From assembly GCA_027382625.1 (NCBI GenBank), contig JAJKFJ010020870.1, positions 1 through 64,000 on the forward strand: a DNA stretch of 64,000 nt, read 5' to 3'. Made by a program: the position numbers and the translations under genes. The notes under the pieces are model-generated. The model had not been told where the DNA came from. It made no database searches and worked only from the letters and a program-made list of their open reading frames with translations. The first letter of the stretch is position 1. Every line of letters begins with the position of its first letter. Source of the DNA: Tetmemena sp. SeJ-2015 (lineage: Eukaryota; Ciliophora; Spirotrichea; Sporadotrichida; Oxytrichidae). Positions 1 to 11,131 of the stretch are shown in pieces.

Positions 1-81
1 CTCTTCTTCATAAAGGTGTTGTGTTTTGAACACAGCTTCGTCAGCCCATACAAACTTCACGCTACCCCTCTCACACCTGAG
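1..81 (-). pseudogene. candidate transposase fragment (partial)
   Basis: The minus strand reads one open, GC-richer stretch that includes KFVWADEAVFKTQHLYEE and runs off the left edge. A hydrophobic strand followed by D-E resembles the second catalytic acidic position of IS630/Tc1-type DDE transposases, the superfamily of the TBE 42-kDa protein. The position about 0.6 kb inside a TBE-like end and the inward orientation fit. No continuous N-terminal frame can be followed from 560 down to 82. It could be an unrelated coding scrap. Confidence 0.35.
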
Positions 82-611
82 CAGCTTTAAAATATTTTTT
101 CAAAAAAAATTAAAAAAATAAAATGGTTTAGTGAAGTCTATAACGCGTTTTCCCCTAAAATTTCCACAGTTTTTTTACTTTATGCCATTTAAACCCTTTG
201 GGATGTTTGCTCCAGTCTACGGAAGATCTTAAAGAAAAGGGAAAATTTAATCTATGGAAGATTTTCGCGCCGCTACCCCAAAAACTAAAGGGGGCCGCTT
301 TTTGGGCGAAGAGTTTGAGGATAAATAAATAATTAAATTGCCCCATCTTAAAAAAATTGGGAATTGGCCGATGAGGAACAGCTGCACTCCTAATTTTCTC
401 ATCGAAAGAATTTAAAAATGCAAAAGAGTATAGTGCCCCCGGGGCACTCTCAAATTTTTGCGATGGATTGATTTTTAGAACTGGCTATTACTACTGAAAA
501 AGGGGGGTAAACTACACCCAAACCCTTTAAAGATCAAAAGAAAACAAGATGGGATGGCATCATTTAGTTATTTTTAAATTAATTTTCGCGTTTGCTCGCA
601 GATTATAAGAA

Positions 612-677
612 ATTAAAAAAGAAATTAATTATACACAATTTAAATTTTACTTTCTTATCATTTTTTATGGGGTTTTG
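612..677 (+). repeat. TBE-type terminal repeat, copy 1
   Basis: Near-identical to 11132-11202: shared AAAGAAATTAATTATACACAA, then CTTTCTTATCAT, then an AT spacer, then TATGGGGTTTTG. The next bases are ATT, compatible with the 3-bp A-N-T target of TBE elements. Confidence 0.7.
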
Positions 678-2554
678 ATTGTGGTTGTTAATAACTCCAA
701 TTAAATGAATGCTAAAGAGTTATTATATAGGTTTCTAATTCAAAATTTAAACAATAATCAAATTTCTCCATTAAGGCTTAAATATGATAAATAAAGATAA
801 AGAGCTTTAAAAGTAAGGCATTTTGAGTACCACTGTGGATAATCTCACTTGAATTGCTGTTGAGTATAATGAAGGTAGAATTTTTAAAATCACACATGAA
901 AGCAGCCTCAATTTTATTAGCAATTATCAATTTATTACTTATGAAAATTATCGATATAAGTTATATTGTAAGTTATAATAGCGGGAGAGTAATTCTAGTT
1001 TTCCTCAGGAAAAGGATATGAAGAATAAAGGCTTAAAGTAAAAATAAATTACTGTCAATAGCTTGTGTCGCACTAATTGCCCTCTTGCATTTAATAAGTA
1101 CACAATAAATAAGAATGCATCAAGGTATCTTCAAAGGGTTTGAATTCCTCGTTATCATCACTAATTAAATTATCTTGAAAGCAGTCAATTAAGCCTGGCC
1201 TTGGACACCGTTAACGTTTTTTAAGGCCTAAAATGAGAAAAGCAGCTAAGTACGGGTAGAATAAGTCCAAGGTGTTTTATTACATTTTATTTAAAATTTT
1301 AATTATCATGAAATATCCATCAAGAGAGTCACTTCATATTTATGTAACTACCTCTATCTCTATTAAATCAATCTTATTCGTTAGAGCATAGAAAAATAAT
1401 TAAAACATAAAAATGGATGAAATAAATTTTAAGAGAAAGTAAGATAAAAGTATTTAAGTATTGAGGTGAGATAAAAATAAAATTTTCAAATCTAAAATAG
1501 ATTAGAAAATAAATTAAAATTTTCATAGATATTTGTAGTGATGAAAACATACTACGATTATTCTTAAAATTTTAACTTACTCAATCATTATTTTATTTTC
1601 ATCGCTAACTTATTTTCAAGAGATATTGTTTAGAACTTCATACAAACTTTTTTTCCAGGCAGTTTAAATATGTGCAGACAGTACAGAATCTATACTCCTT
1701 CTTATTAAAATCCTAAAAGTATTGAAGGAAATAGTCATAATCTTTGCATAATTTTAATTCTTTACTATTATTATAATTTAACTGTTTCTATATTCAAAAG
1801 TTTCTACTTGACATTTAAGCCATTTATTTATTTAATTAATTTTTTACTATATTTCCTCTTATATAAAAATATATAGTTTACAAATTATACTTGCAAAATC
1901 TTTATTAAATTTTTATAGTTCATATTTCTAGCAAAATAAATATATGCTCTTTTACATACCAATAGAGCTAATTAAGATGAAGGTATTTTAGTAATGATTG
2001 ATTGTTTGAAATGGAATTTTTCCTTTTATTTATCTTTATTTTAGTAATCTTTTAATAATATACTAAATATTAAGTTTAAATATCTCTTATTCTGGACAAG
2101 CAAATTATATGGGAATTTTAAACTCTAAATACTCTCTTCTAATATTCCGAGATTAGAAAAAGTAGTAGTGAGTTATATAAGGAATAATTTAGCATATTAT
2201 ACTTGAAAATTTAATGCAAAATAGTCGGTTGTAGGAAAATGATCTAGTAGAGATCAACTTTAAAAAAGTGATATATAATATAGAGCTGTTTAAATATTAT
2301 GATGTTTTTAATTTTTTATGGTGGGACTCATTAATATGCAAATCTCCGTGAAGACCCTTAGTTACTTCTGCTAATAGTCTTCATATTTAAGTCTTGGTAT
2401 ATTTCTCTTTAAAGTTGTAGAGTAGATTGGTTCTGAAAGTTATAGTTGCTCAATGTTGTTTTAGTTCTTTGTTATCTTAACTTGATCTGATGTTGTCAAA
2501 AGTGTTCATTTTTTATTAATCTGGGATTGTTTCTTGATTTCTGAAATTATCTTG
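678..2554. other. AT-rich spacer, no gene seen
   Basis: About 1.9 kb of strongly AT-biased sequence with scattered stops in all frames under either genetic code. I see no gene, RNA or ordered repeat. Confidence 0.5.
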
Positions 2555-3186
2555 TCATTTTTAGAGTTGCTGGTTGCCGTCCTTGTCCTGGATCTTAGCC
2601 TTGACTTTTTCAATGGTGTCTGAAAGCCCTCGCAAAAGAGTGGTTTGGGTTGCTGCCACTGCTATTGCTGTTGTTATTGCTGCTGAGAACCACATTTAAA
2701 ATTTAGAGATATATCAAATTAAAAAGAATTAAATATGGTAACCCTACTAAGACTCGAACAGCTTGTTTCAATAAGAAAACACATTTAATTTTAGTTTAGA
2801 TTCTTCACTATAATAATTCAACAGTTCAACTATAAATCATAGTGGCTCAGTTGGCCCTCTAACTTAAGTATATTTCTGCCAGATCTATTATTGATATTGC
2901 AGATTTCTACTTAGAGAGTACGAACATCTATGAAATGTTAGTTGAACGTTGACTTGTTATTCTTCATTTCCCTCCTTCTCGTGGGGGAAGTTTCCCCTTT
3001 TCAAAATTTGGTCCATCAATTCGCATTAAACAAAAAAAAATTTTCTATTTAAGAACAACAAATTTACTTGACTAACCAAATAAGAGCCTCCTCTCTATTT
3101 CCGTCATTCTCGGAACATCATTTTTTTTGGGGTGGGGCTTTAAAATAAAATTGCAAGTGTTAGGAGCAGTAATCAGGCCAAGATCT
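2555..3186 (-). CDS. unrecognised gene remnant ending in a ubiquitin-like segment
   Basis: Several frames on the minus strand read as protein when TAA/TAG are Gln. A first block (about 3186-3060) includes RMTEIERRLLFGQSSK. A second (about 3030-2830) includes ELMDQILKRGNFPHEKEGNE. A last block (2632-2561) reads RGLSDTIEKVKAKIQDKDGN, then a TGA. The last block matches the ubiquitin core S-D-T-I-x-x-V-K-x-K-I-Q-D-K and is preceded by a Q/T/A stretch. The canonical P-P-D-Q-Q-R-L continuation is missing, so it is a truncated or diverged ubiquitin-like repeat. Blocks are joined by AT-rich gaps that could be IESs, but no clean pointer was found. It may be a pseudogene. Confidence 0.4.
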
Positions 3187-3865
3187 TTAAAATTTTAGGA
3201 TGCAATCTCTCAGTAGCTGACTTTGTAAGAATAAAATAAGAGCTAGGACAATTAAAAAAAAAAAATTAAATAGAATTTAAAACATAAGAATTAATTAATT
3301 TGAGGGAGTTTTTTACTCCCCCATTAATTTAGTAAAAAAAAATTTAATTTTAGGTTTTTTAATTTTTTTTTGTTTTTGAAAACTTAAATTATTAAGTGAG
3401 AAAAATTTAAATTAAATTATAAGCTTAAGATATCAAGAGTAAAAATTATTTCCCATAACTAATAATTTTAAGGCTAATTTTTTTTAATCTTTCGAACCTT
3501 TTTTAAACGATATAACGAATTCAAAAATTAGTATCTAAATTTAAATACTTCTCTTTAAGGTATTTAAATTAAAAATATTATTTCGTTAATAAATCCTAGA
3601 GCTTTTCTTTGAATAATTTCTAGGATATATTTTAAGGGAAATTTTTTCCTCGTAAATAAAAAAATTTTTATGGAATTCCGCTTTTATTTACGCATTTGCA
3701 AACTTAAAAGGAAATTAATATAAATTTTTATAAAAGCTCACCAAAAAAAAAGGGTGCTGCTTGAATAAATTCTCCTATATTTTCTAAAATAAAGATTAAA
3801 ACTTAAAAAATTTGAATCAAACAAAAAAGCAAATTTGTGAGATTTTTGAATCTAATTTTTAGATT
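3187..3865. other. AT-rich spacer, no gene seen
   Basis: Homopolymer-rich A/T sequence. No frame or structure I can support. Confidence 0.45.
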
Positions 3866-4742
3866 TTTATTTTAAGAAAATGATATCAAAGAAAGCCCCT
3901 CTTTATTTTTAGAATGGCTCAAGGCTGGTTGTGTTAGCAGCCTTCGCAAAGAGTTCCACAAATTTAATGGGAGGATTTTATTATTTATTCTTAGGACCTT
4001 TGTCGGTGATTTTCTTTTTACTCTTAGATCCAAGACCGCTGTTTTTCTTGGCATGATGCTATTGCCTAATCGTGCTCTCATACTGAGCCACAGTTTCCAT
4101 GAACTATCTCTGAGTTAGTGCTATAGTTGAGGGAACTAAACGACTCTAAAGCTTTGATATGAAAGTGGTCGTTCCGCGATAGGCCCTCCCCTTTTACAAC
4201 TCAAGCAAGGCCCAATTTCTGATGTTTCTCAGTACCTGCTTGAGAAATGTTGGCTCAGGAGAAGACTTAAAGAGGGAGAACAAATTCTTAGAATAAATAA
4301 AAAAATTTTTTTTTTATGAGTGGTTTTCCAAATCGTTGGGCCCCCGAAAAGTATTCATGGCCGATTTTAAGTCTTGCCTTGTAAAAATTGATAGGCTTTC
4401 TTCCCCGCTTTATTCCCGTTGGCATTCTTTGCGGTGGCTCTCCTTGCCTTTTGGTTTTTTTTGCTATGGTTATCTTAGTGCCTCTTTCTTAGCAGCGGCA
4501 ATTTTGGACTAGGCTTACCCTGCAGCAGCTATTTTGGACTAGGCTTACCCTGCAGCAGCTATTTTTGACTAGGCTTACCCTGCAGCGGCTATTTTGGACT
4601 GGGCTTTCTTTGCAGCGGCTATCTTGGCCTTGGCTTCCTTCTCAATTGCCTTCTTCTCTCGCTCTTTCATCTAACCACCTTACTTTGAGACTACTTTCTA
4701 AATCCTCGATCTTTTCACACGCAAATATTTATTCACATCCAT
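3866..4742 (-). CDS. Lys/Ala-rich repeat protein, unrecognised
   Basis: An ATG at 4742-4740 opens a basic frame (MDVNKYLRVKRSRIQKVVSK...), followed by about four 10-residue repeats of the type QSKIAAAGQA. The frame then moves at an A-run near 4470 to one reading GIKRGRKPINFYKARLKIGH. After an A/T tract near 4310 the best frame reads SSPEPTFLKQVLRNIRNWAL and continues through KKNSGLGSKSKKKITDKGPK to a tail near 3866. TAA and TAG are needed as Gln throughout. The frame changes may be IESs or pseudogene lesions; I could not place pointers. The basic, repetitive make-up suggests a nucleic-acid-binding or chromatin-like protein, but no family is recognised. Confidence 0.5.
4501..4620 (-). repeat. 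four 30-bp tandem repeats inside the Lys/Ala gene
   Basis: Units 4501-4530, 4531-4560, 4561-4590 and a diverged 4591-4620 share GACTAGGCTTACCCTGCAGC. On the minus strand each encodes a 10-residue unit Q-S-K-I-A-A-A-G-Q-A, where two Gln are TAA and TAG. Confidence 0.9.
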
Positions 4743-5312
4743 GTATAGGAAATTACTTATTCACACCACCTCTGTTGGCTCTTAGACTGCTGAAAATCTT
4801 GCTAGTTAAGTTCACAAGTTCCAAGTAATGTGCCAAAAATATGTTTACTAATTGAATTTTTAGGAAAGTGCATCTTAGTCACATGGAAATGGGGAAATGA
4901 CTTTTTCACTGGTCAAGAATGGTGGGTTGGTCTCTAGCACTAATTACTAGATCTCTTAACAATTCTCGATGTCTCCTTGCTTTAAGGGTGTGGATTCGAC
5001 GAGATGTTGACTATAGTTCTCTAAAGATGAGTTAAAATAAAAAAATGGTAAATTTGAAAAGGTTTAATTCAGATGAGGAATACTGCTGAGTTTTTTCAAT
5101 TTAAATTAATAATTCAATCATAGGAGAGCAGAAGCTTTCTAGGGTTTGATTCTGAGTGCTTTCTGTCTCTCCAATGGAGTATTGAGCGTCAAAGTTGTTA
5201 AATTGTTATTACTTGCACTCGTTTTAGTTTAAGAGTTCTAATTCGTTATTGAATGCTCTCTCCAAGTTAATTATGATTATAAAAATGATGCAAGTCTTTA
5301 TATAAGTCATAG
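4743..5312. other. spacer, no gene seen
   Basis: Mixed-composition DNA between the Lys/Ala gene and the palindrome. No frame with protein-like composition was found. Confidence 0.4.
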
Positions 5313-5477
5313 TTTATTATAAATTTAGAATTGATTTTTAAAATTATAAATAAACTAATTAATTCGTTGGGGTGCGTTATATTTCCCCCGCCTGATTTTA
5401 ATAATTTAGAGATGTCTTTTGAAGTATTAGAGTGTAACAGAATGTGGATTAATTTTAAAAGTCCTTACCACCTGACA

Positions 5478-5650
5478 ACAGGTCAGATTGTAAGAAGTGA
5501 AAGGAAAACTGGTCAGATTTACATCCATCTCCATCAATTGTATTACCATCATCGCATTCTTCAAAGTCATCTCTGTATCCATCTCCGCATGTCCCCTGCC
5601 CTCTGCGGTTTGTCGCCCTCACCTGAGCTGTAGATGTCTGTGCACAAGGT
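5478..5650 (-). pseudogene. DUF4215 Cys-rich fragment, left arm
   Basis: The minus strand reads CGDGYRDDFEECDDGNTIDG followed by DGCKSDQ, the C-G-D-G...E-C-D-D-G-N...G-D-G-C pattern of the DUF4215 / myxococcal Cys-rich repeat found in extracellular proteins. The frame has no start and ends in AT-rich arm sequence, so it is a captured fragment. The gene at 35.2-41.1 kb carries a related but distinct motif. Confidence 0.7.
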
Positions 5651-5904
5651 GTGCCCCATGCTGAGCCGGGAGGTCCCCCCACGGAAGGGGGTTCAAACCC
5701 CGCTGGTGACCTCCCACAACCGTACTCTGACAGTCACAGTAATACACCCTCCTCTGTCACAGCCCTATCCTTAACACTGTTTCACTCTCAGCTCATTGAC
5801 GGCCCTCACAGTAGACACCGGCTCACACAGACAAACCGCCTCCGGTCACCAGCGGGGTTTGAACCCCCTTCCGTGGGAGGACCTCCCGGCTCAGCATGGG
5901 GCAC

Positions 5905-6076
5905 ACCTTGTGCACAGACATCTACAGCTCAGGGGAGGGCGACAAACCGCAGAGGGCAGGGGACATGCGGAGATGGATACAGAGATGACTTTGAAGAATG
6001 CGATGATGGTAATACAATTGATGGAGATGGATGTAAATCTGACCAGTTTTCCTTTCACTTCTTACAATCTGACTAG
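5905..6076 (+). pseudogene. DUF4215 Cys-rich fragment, right arm
   Basis: Mirror copy of the left-arm fragment with the same Cys-rich motif. It differs at single positions (for example Q-G versus Q-V before R-A-T-N-R-R). Confidence 0.7.
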
Positions 6077-6240
6077 TGGTCAGGTGGTCATGACTTTTAA
6101 AATTAAACCACATTCTGTTGCACTCTAATACCTCAATAGAGATCTCTAAATTATTAAAATCAGGCGGGGGGAATATAACGCACCCCAACGAATTAATTAC
6201 TTTATTTATAATTTTAAAAATCAATTCTAATTTATAATAC

Positions 6241-7289
6241 TTAAAAATTTAACAAACTTTTCTATTTTAATGAAAAATAATGTTAAATTAATCATGATGA
6301 AAATGGCAAACCTTTTTTATTTAAAATAGTTACATCCACCATATGCTTTTCTTGGAGATGTGGGGAAACTAATCAGCGAGTCCTGGTGTCTTTCATAGTA
6401 ATCTTTTTATGAGTAGTAGCTGTTCATGTCAATTTTTCGCAAATAAATGAAATTAATTTAATTTTTTTTAAGACTCATGTCTGGAATCATTTTTTTTACA
6501 AATTATATTATAAGAAGTATATTAAAAACGAGGCTTAAATAGTCATTATAAATTAGGTACAAATTTAGATCAGAATTTTTTTCTGATCTGATTGTAATAA
6601 GTAGCTGGTTTCCTATTTATGATGATGCTAATTCTCAATTTGAGTGATGAATAAATAAAATAATTCATAAAAGGAGTGAGAAATTAAGATAAAATAAAGT
6701 AAGTGATTAATTGGATCGTGGATTTGAGAAATAAAATTAATCTTAAATTAGAGTCAAAATATTCTTCTCTCAATTTATACTCTAGCTTGAAGAAATAAAT
6801 ATGGGTGATATTTCGAATAGGAAGATTTTATGATGACTACAGGTAACAATAAGACTACTCTCAACAAATAAATTAAATCCCAATATTAAAATAAAAAATC
6901 ATTTATTTGAATGCAAAGAATTAAAAACAGAATTAATCAATTTAAAAAATAAATATCACAAGTTCATATACTATGAAAACAAACATAAAATGTCATTAAA
7001 ATGGTTTAGGTGATGTATTTTGAATTTACCATTCGAATAATTTAATTTTGGATACAATATCAAATGATATAAGGTTAATGGAAGATTACTATTATAATTT
7101 AATTCTTAAAATTAACTATATCACTCATCTTATTTGAAAACTTTCTGTCTCTTTATTAGCAAATTCAGTTTAATAATTATATAAAAATTATTAACCCTCA
7201 TGTATATAACTACTCAAAGTTTTATTGAGTAAAAAATATCTTTAAAATGCAAACTTTAAATATAATGGATCTGGATTTTAATTTTAGCT
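6241..7289. other. AT-rich spacer, no gene seen
   Basis: Strong A/T bias and no protein-like frame on either strand. Confidence 0.45.
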
Positions 7290-7521
7290 TATTCATTTTA
7301 TATTTGAGTTACTACACAATATTACAACTCGAAGTAGATCGCCTGATGCTGCAATTAGGTTTCAACTTAAAATATCAGATAATATTTTCTCTCAAAAGGA
7401 CGCCCTCTGCCAAACCTTATTTAGGATATATACAGAAACTGATTCTTACCGTTTAGACTACTTGTTTTAAGGACTGCTGCACATAATTAGAGCTAAAGGC
7501 CACGATTTAGTCGAGGCCTGA
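7290..7521 (+). CDS. coding fragment, unrecognised
   Basis: With TAA as Gln, one plus-strand frame reads protein-like from about 7290 to a TGA at 7519-7521. It includes RSPDAAIRFQLKISDNIFSQ and LCQTLFRIYTETDSYRLDYL, ending GHDLVEA. Composition is amphipathic and helix-like. No start or upstream exon was identified, so this may be the last MDS of a longer gene or a remnant. No family is recognised. Confidence 0.4.
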
Positions 7522-8374
7522 ATTAGCTTTCTACCCTTATCGGTTTATTGAATTCCCTTTGTTATCAAAATTAAATAAGCATACATATATTTTTTAAAAT
7601 TAACAACAAGGTTTCATATATCAGTGGAGAGTATTTATGTGACAAAGATAATTTATGCTTACAAAAATTTATATAATTTGAATAAATTATATTTTATTTA
7701 TAAAGAGTAATAAATGTACTTGAGGATGTATTTGTGTAAAATAAGCAGTTAGCATTAATTTAAATCGACATGATATTTGAAAAATTAAACTCTATATACT
7801 CTCTCCGTTTAATTTCTAAACATGAGAGATTTGATATTGTGTTTTAAATTTTTTTTTAGTGAAAACAAATAATACGAGGGAGCGTTTTTTCTACTTTTGT
7901 CTCTATCATTCAGGTTGCAAATTCTTTCAGAGACAAAAGTAGAACATCTTAGTCACAAAGTTCAAGCTTCGTGATTAGCTTGAGCTGACTATAGGTGGGG
8001 GAAAATTGAAAGACATTAAAATGATGATTCTATAAAATATTTCAAATACTCTTGGAAAAGGAAAAATATTGCTATTTTACAAAGTAATACAATTCAACTT
8101 TGGCCACTCTCTTTTCTTAAGATAGGAGATTGAAGTTTAATGTTTGTTGATCAATTTACTCTATCATCTCAGTCAGATCAAGATAGATACTTCACATTAG
8201 GCTTTTGAGTAAGAATTTGAGCTTCAATTAAACTAAAGTAATCTTAATTTCTTCGAGATTTAAGAGGAAATGCCATAATATATAATCAATTGAGGATAAC
8301 TGAGTCAATTTTGTTATAAATTCTTTTTGAAAAATTAGTACAGATTTAAAGCATCTAGAGTGAAGTCACTCGCT
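7522..8374. other. AT-rich spacer with one perfect hairpin
   Basis: No gene supported. It contains the 16-bp hairpin listed separately. Confidence 0.4.
7889..7944. repeat. perfect 16-bp inverted repeat, 24-nt loop
   Basis: TTCTACTTTTGTCTCT at 7889-7904 is exactly complementary to 7929-7944, with a 24-nt loop. It stands alone in AT-rich DNA with no adjoining gene end, so a terminator role is unlikely. A small fold-back element or structured RNA is possible. Confidence 0.8.
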
Positions 8375-9145
8375 TCAGAAATTACTAAAAATTATGAAAT
8401 TTTGATGTCTCAGTCTTAGGTCTTATTAAAAAGAAGAAACGCAAGATGATCTAATATCTATTCCAACTGGCATTAATTTACTATTTGTCTTTTTTATGTT
8501 AGAAATTAAAATATATATTTGATTTCTTATATATCTCCTAATTTCCTTCTACTTGTCGATTAACTTGCATTAAATATAATGATAAATGGTTTAATTAAAG
8601 AATTCGTTGACAAGCCATTTCAGTGCCATTTGTGTCTTCTTTTCCTATATTTGAGTGCTGAAGTGTATGATACAGTCTCTGAACAACTAAAAACCCAAGA
8701 ATTTAAAATAAGAAGACGCCCAATTAAATAATCTAAATTAATTTAATAAGAAAAATCTACATTAAATTTGAATGTTTCTGGAGGCAGTTCAGTAAAATTG
8801 GCCGCCAAGACGAAAAGATCCTTTTATTAGAATGAGTAAGTCTGTTCGCCAGAGCTATCAAACTCTTTGGAAATAGATTGCTGATACAGGTCTATTTTCT
8901 TCTCTATTGCCTCGTTATTCAAGTTGGCAGTGGAGGGGATGCTGCATGTCAAGAGTTTTTCCAAAAATGGACGAGCATTAAATTTATTTTGCCTAGTCTC
9001 TCGAGTTGGCTTCTATTTCTTGCTTGTGTTTTCTTCTTAGGCCAGTCTTTTCACTTTCCTGATAAGATGTTCTATAATTTTTGGATCTGGGTGATCCTTA
9101 CAATATTTGGGATGCTATTAAATTCTGATAATAAAAAGTATAAAC
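8375..9145 (-). CDS. P-S-T family gene, copy 3 (unrecognised protein)
   Basis: Reading TAA/TAG as Gln, the minus strand is open from about 9145 (HPKYCKDHPDPKIIEHLIRK) through NARPFLEKLLTCSIPSTANL and KDLFVLAANFTELPPETFKF. A GT-AG intron (GTAGAT...TTTTTAG) follows, then LFRDCIIHFSTQ and ALKWLVNEF, to a TGA at 8375. The layout P-S-T ... L-F-R-D ... A-L-x-W-L matches the copies at 12267-13124 and 15448-16405, including an intron just before L-F-R-D. It lies left of a TBE zinc-finger/kinase ORF, so it could be a transposon passenger; I cannot confirm that. Start not identified. Confidence 0.55.
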
Positions 9146-9785
9146 TTGAATTATTAAATTAGAAAGCTTGTGAGGACCAAATTTATGGAAGGATTAGTGT
9201 GCTTTGATGCGGAGACATTGCAGGTGCGGGCAGTGGCACTAATCTTCGCCAGAAACTATTTTCAATAATAGTAAAATAAAAAGTTATGTATTTTTTCATA
9301 ACTCTGTGCGGGCAGGTTTAAGGAGTTACCTTATTCTGCTAGTAATAAATATAATATATTAAATATTATATTCAAAAAAAAAGAAAAAGTGCTTATATTT
9401 TCCAGAATTTAGAAGGAAAAAAAAAGAGAATTATTTCAATATTTATGAAATTAATTTTTTATGGCATTGAAAAGTGATTTATTGAATTGAAATTAAGAAG
9501 AATTTTCATAATGGAAACTATTATAAAGGAAATCTTTACATAGGATAATAACTGATTTTCTAATTCAGTACGATAAGTGCTGTTTTAAGAAATTGATTAT
9601 TAATTATATTCCTAAAATTTTACTTTACTTTACTTTATAAAGGAAATCTGTGGAATGCTATTACTTTGTTTTAAAAAATTTTGAATTTGAATCATATCAT
9701 AGTTAAGAAAATAAAAATCAACATTTCTATATGATAATGCAAAAGAAGCAGAAAATATCTAGTAAACATTAATTAAAAAGATAAA
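9146..9785. other. spacer, weak coding patch only
   Basis: Mostly A/T-rich. 9180-9290 is richer in GC and may hold an upstream exon of the minus-strand gene, but no frame joins convincingly. Confidence 0.35.
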
Positions 9786-11105
9786 AAAGAACCATTGTCG
9801 TGAGTGTAATGCTTTTAGGCAACATAATAATTAAGGGGCAGATCATCATAATTCAAAGTTCGAATTAAAGGATGCTCCAGAGATCAATGAGGAGAAGAAA
9901 CTTTTTGAATGCGAGTAATGTCAACGACAGTTCGAATATCCTCAGAGCCTCAAGCGGCACATCAAGGAAGTCCACTCAGACAAACCTAAGATCTATATGA
10001 AGCTTAGAAAGTCGACTGTCGCTATCCTTGCTCAACTTGTGAGCAGACATTCTCTCACTCTGCTTTCCTCAAGAAACACATGGAGAAGAAGCACATGGCT
10101 GAGTTGTAATTGAGGATAAAGAAACTTTAAGATGGTGCCAGCAAGAGGAAGCACGATACCTTGACAAGGTTCAACTAAAAGGAAGCAAGGAGAAGAAGAG
10201 GAAGATTGAGTTCATGAATCAGAAGCCTTAGTGTATGGTGTCAGTAAAGTTTCAGCTAGCTCAAAGCAAGACTCCATGCTTGAGAGTTGTAACTTTGGAG
10301 GAGTGTGTTCAAAATTACTACACCTTGCTGATGCGAAGCGAAGAGACACCATCATACAAGAAGAGTATGCTTGCAAGATCTTCCCTTACGAATACCTTGT
10401 AAAGAAGGAAGAGAGAGGTCTTGAGTTCGCGAACGAACTGACAGTGTTGAGAGAAGCGAGGGACAAAAACTTGAAGTACGCTCTTCATCTTGCTGGTGTT
10501 CTTATCGATCATGATTACATCGCCATTCGCCTTCCTAAATGGGAGATCACACTAAGAGAATTTCTCAGCACGAGGCGCAACAAGTACTAGCTTACTGCTA
10601 TTCTCACTGACCTCGTTAGAGGAGTGATGGAGTTGCATGAGTTGGGATTCGTGCACAGAGATCTCAAGCCAGAGAACATCATGATAAACTTTGAACCAGT
10701 CAGAGCAACTGTCATAGACTTCAACAGAGTTGTAAGAAGAGAAAACATTGAGGAAGCATCGGTGAAGGAACTGCAGGCTACTTCCCATAGAGACAGACTT
10801 GGCTCAACGGTTCAGTGCAGTGGGACATTTGTCTATAGTTGCAATCATACTTGAATGCGATATGAAACCAGAGGGAAAACTATAGTGTGAAAGTGAAGAT
10901 GATGCAATATAATTCGCAACAAGACATTGTAAGATAGACAAGGTATCAGAACCTTTGAAAAGTTAGAGAGTAATAATCAAGCAACCTATGGAACCTAACA
11001 CTCAGTTATCTGAGATAGAGGAAGCACTTAAAGGTATAAAAATTCAGAGAATATGAGACAGACGTCAAGGTCACCTTCCTAGAAGACTTTAGATTGCCTG
11101 TTTAG
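9786..11105 (+). pseudogene. TBE-type C2H2 zinc-finger / protein-kinase ORF, frameshifted
   Basis: The N-terminal part has two C2H2 fingers: CEQCQRQF...LKRHIKEVH (about 9930-9990) and CSTCEQTF...LKKHMEKKH (about 10040-10105), both C-x2-C-x12-H-x4-H. A kinase-like domain follows (about 10300-10900) with catalytic-loop HRDLKPEN at about 10655 and VIDFNR where DFG is expected, then a G-T-x-G-Y activation segment. TBE elements encode a 57-kDa protein with zinc fingers and a kinase domain, which fits. Frames change at least three times (near 10000, 10230 and 10770), so it is decayed or contains unrecognised IESs. DFN in place of DFG would probably weaken Mg binding. Confidence 0.75.
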
Positions 11106-11131
11106 GGTTAAAATTTAGCATGATTATATGT

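Larger units (their letters stand above)
1..677. mobile_element. right-hand end of a TBE-like transposon, rest off-window
   Basis: The block ends in GGGGTTTTG at 669-677, and the preceding 60 bp closely match the terminus at 11132-11202 next to a zinc-finger/kinase ORF. TBE transposons of hypotrich germlines end in telomere-like C4A4/G4T4 repeats and are removed from the macronucleus during development. The body between about 82 and 611 is AT-rich with short GC patches, and no intact frame is visible. Only one G4T4 unit is present here, against two at 11186-11202. Identification rests on termini and context. Confidence 0.65.
5313..6240. repeat. large palindrome (inverted repeat) with 132-bp spacer
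   Basis: The left arm 5313-5711 and right arm 5844-6240 are reverse complements over almost their full length with only scattered mismatches. The spacer is 5712-5843. Outer arm parts are AT-rich; inner parts and spacer are GC-rich, unlike the surroundings. Each arm carries the same DUF4215-type coding fragment, reading away from the centre. The inner arm carries GGTTCAAACCC, which fits the Pol III B-box / tRNA T-arm consensus GGTTCRANYCC. A fold-back element or inverted duplication of a gene fragment would explain this; no transposase is visible. Confidence 0.9.

Noticed and set aside
5331..5633. 100-residue plus-strand ORF and its mirror at 5922-6224
   Set aside because: Antisense to the Cys-rich DUF4215 fragments in the palindrome arms; the Cys-rich frame is the one with a recognisable motif.
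8878..9162. hydrophobic 94-residue plus-strand ORF
   Set aside because: Antisense of the P-S-T family copy 3, which has homologues in the window.
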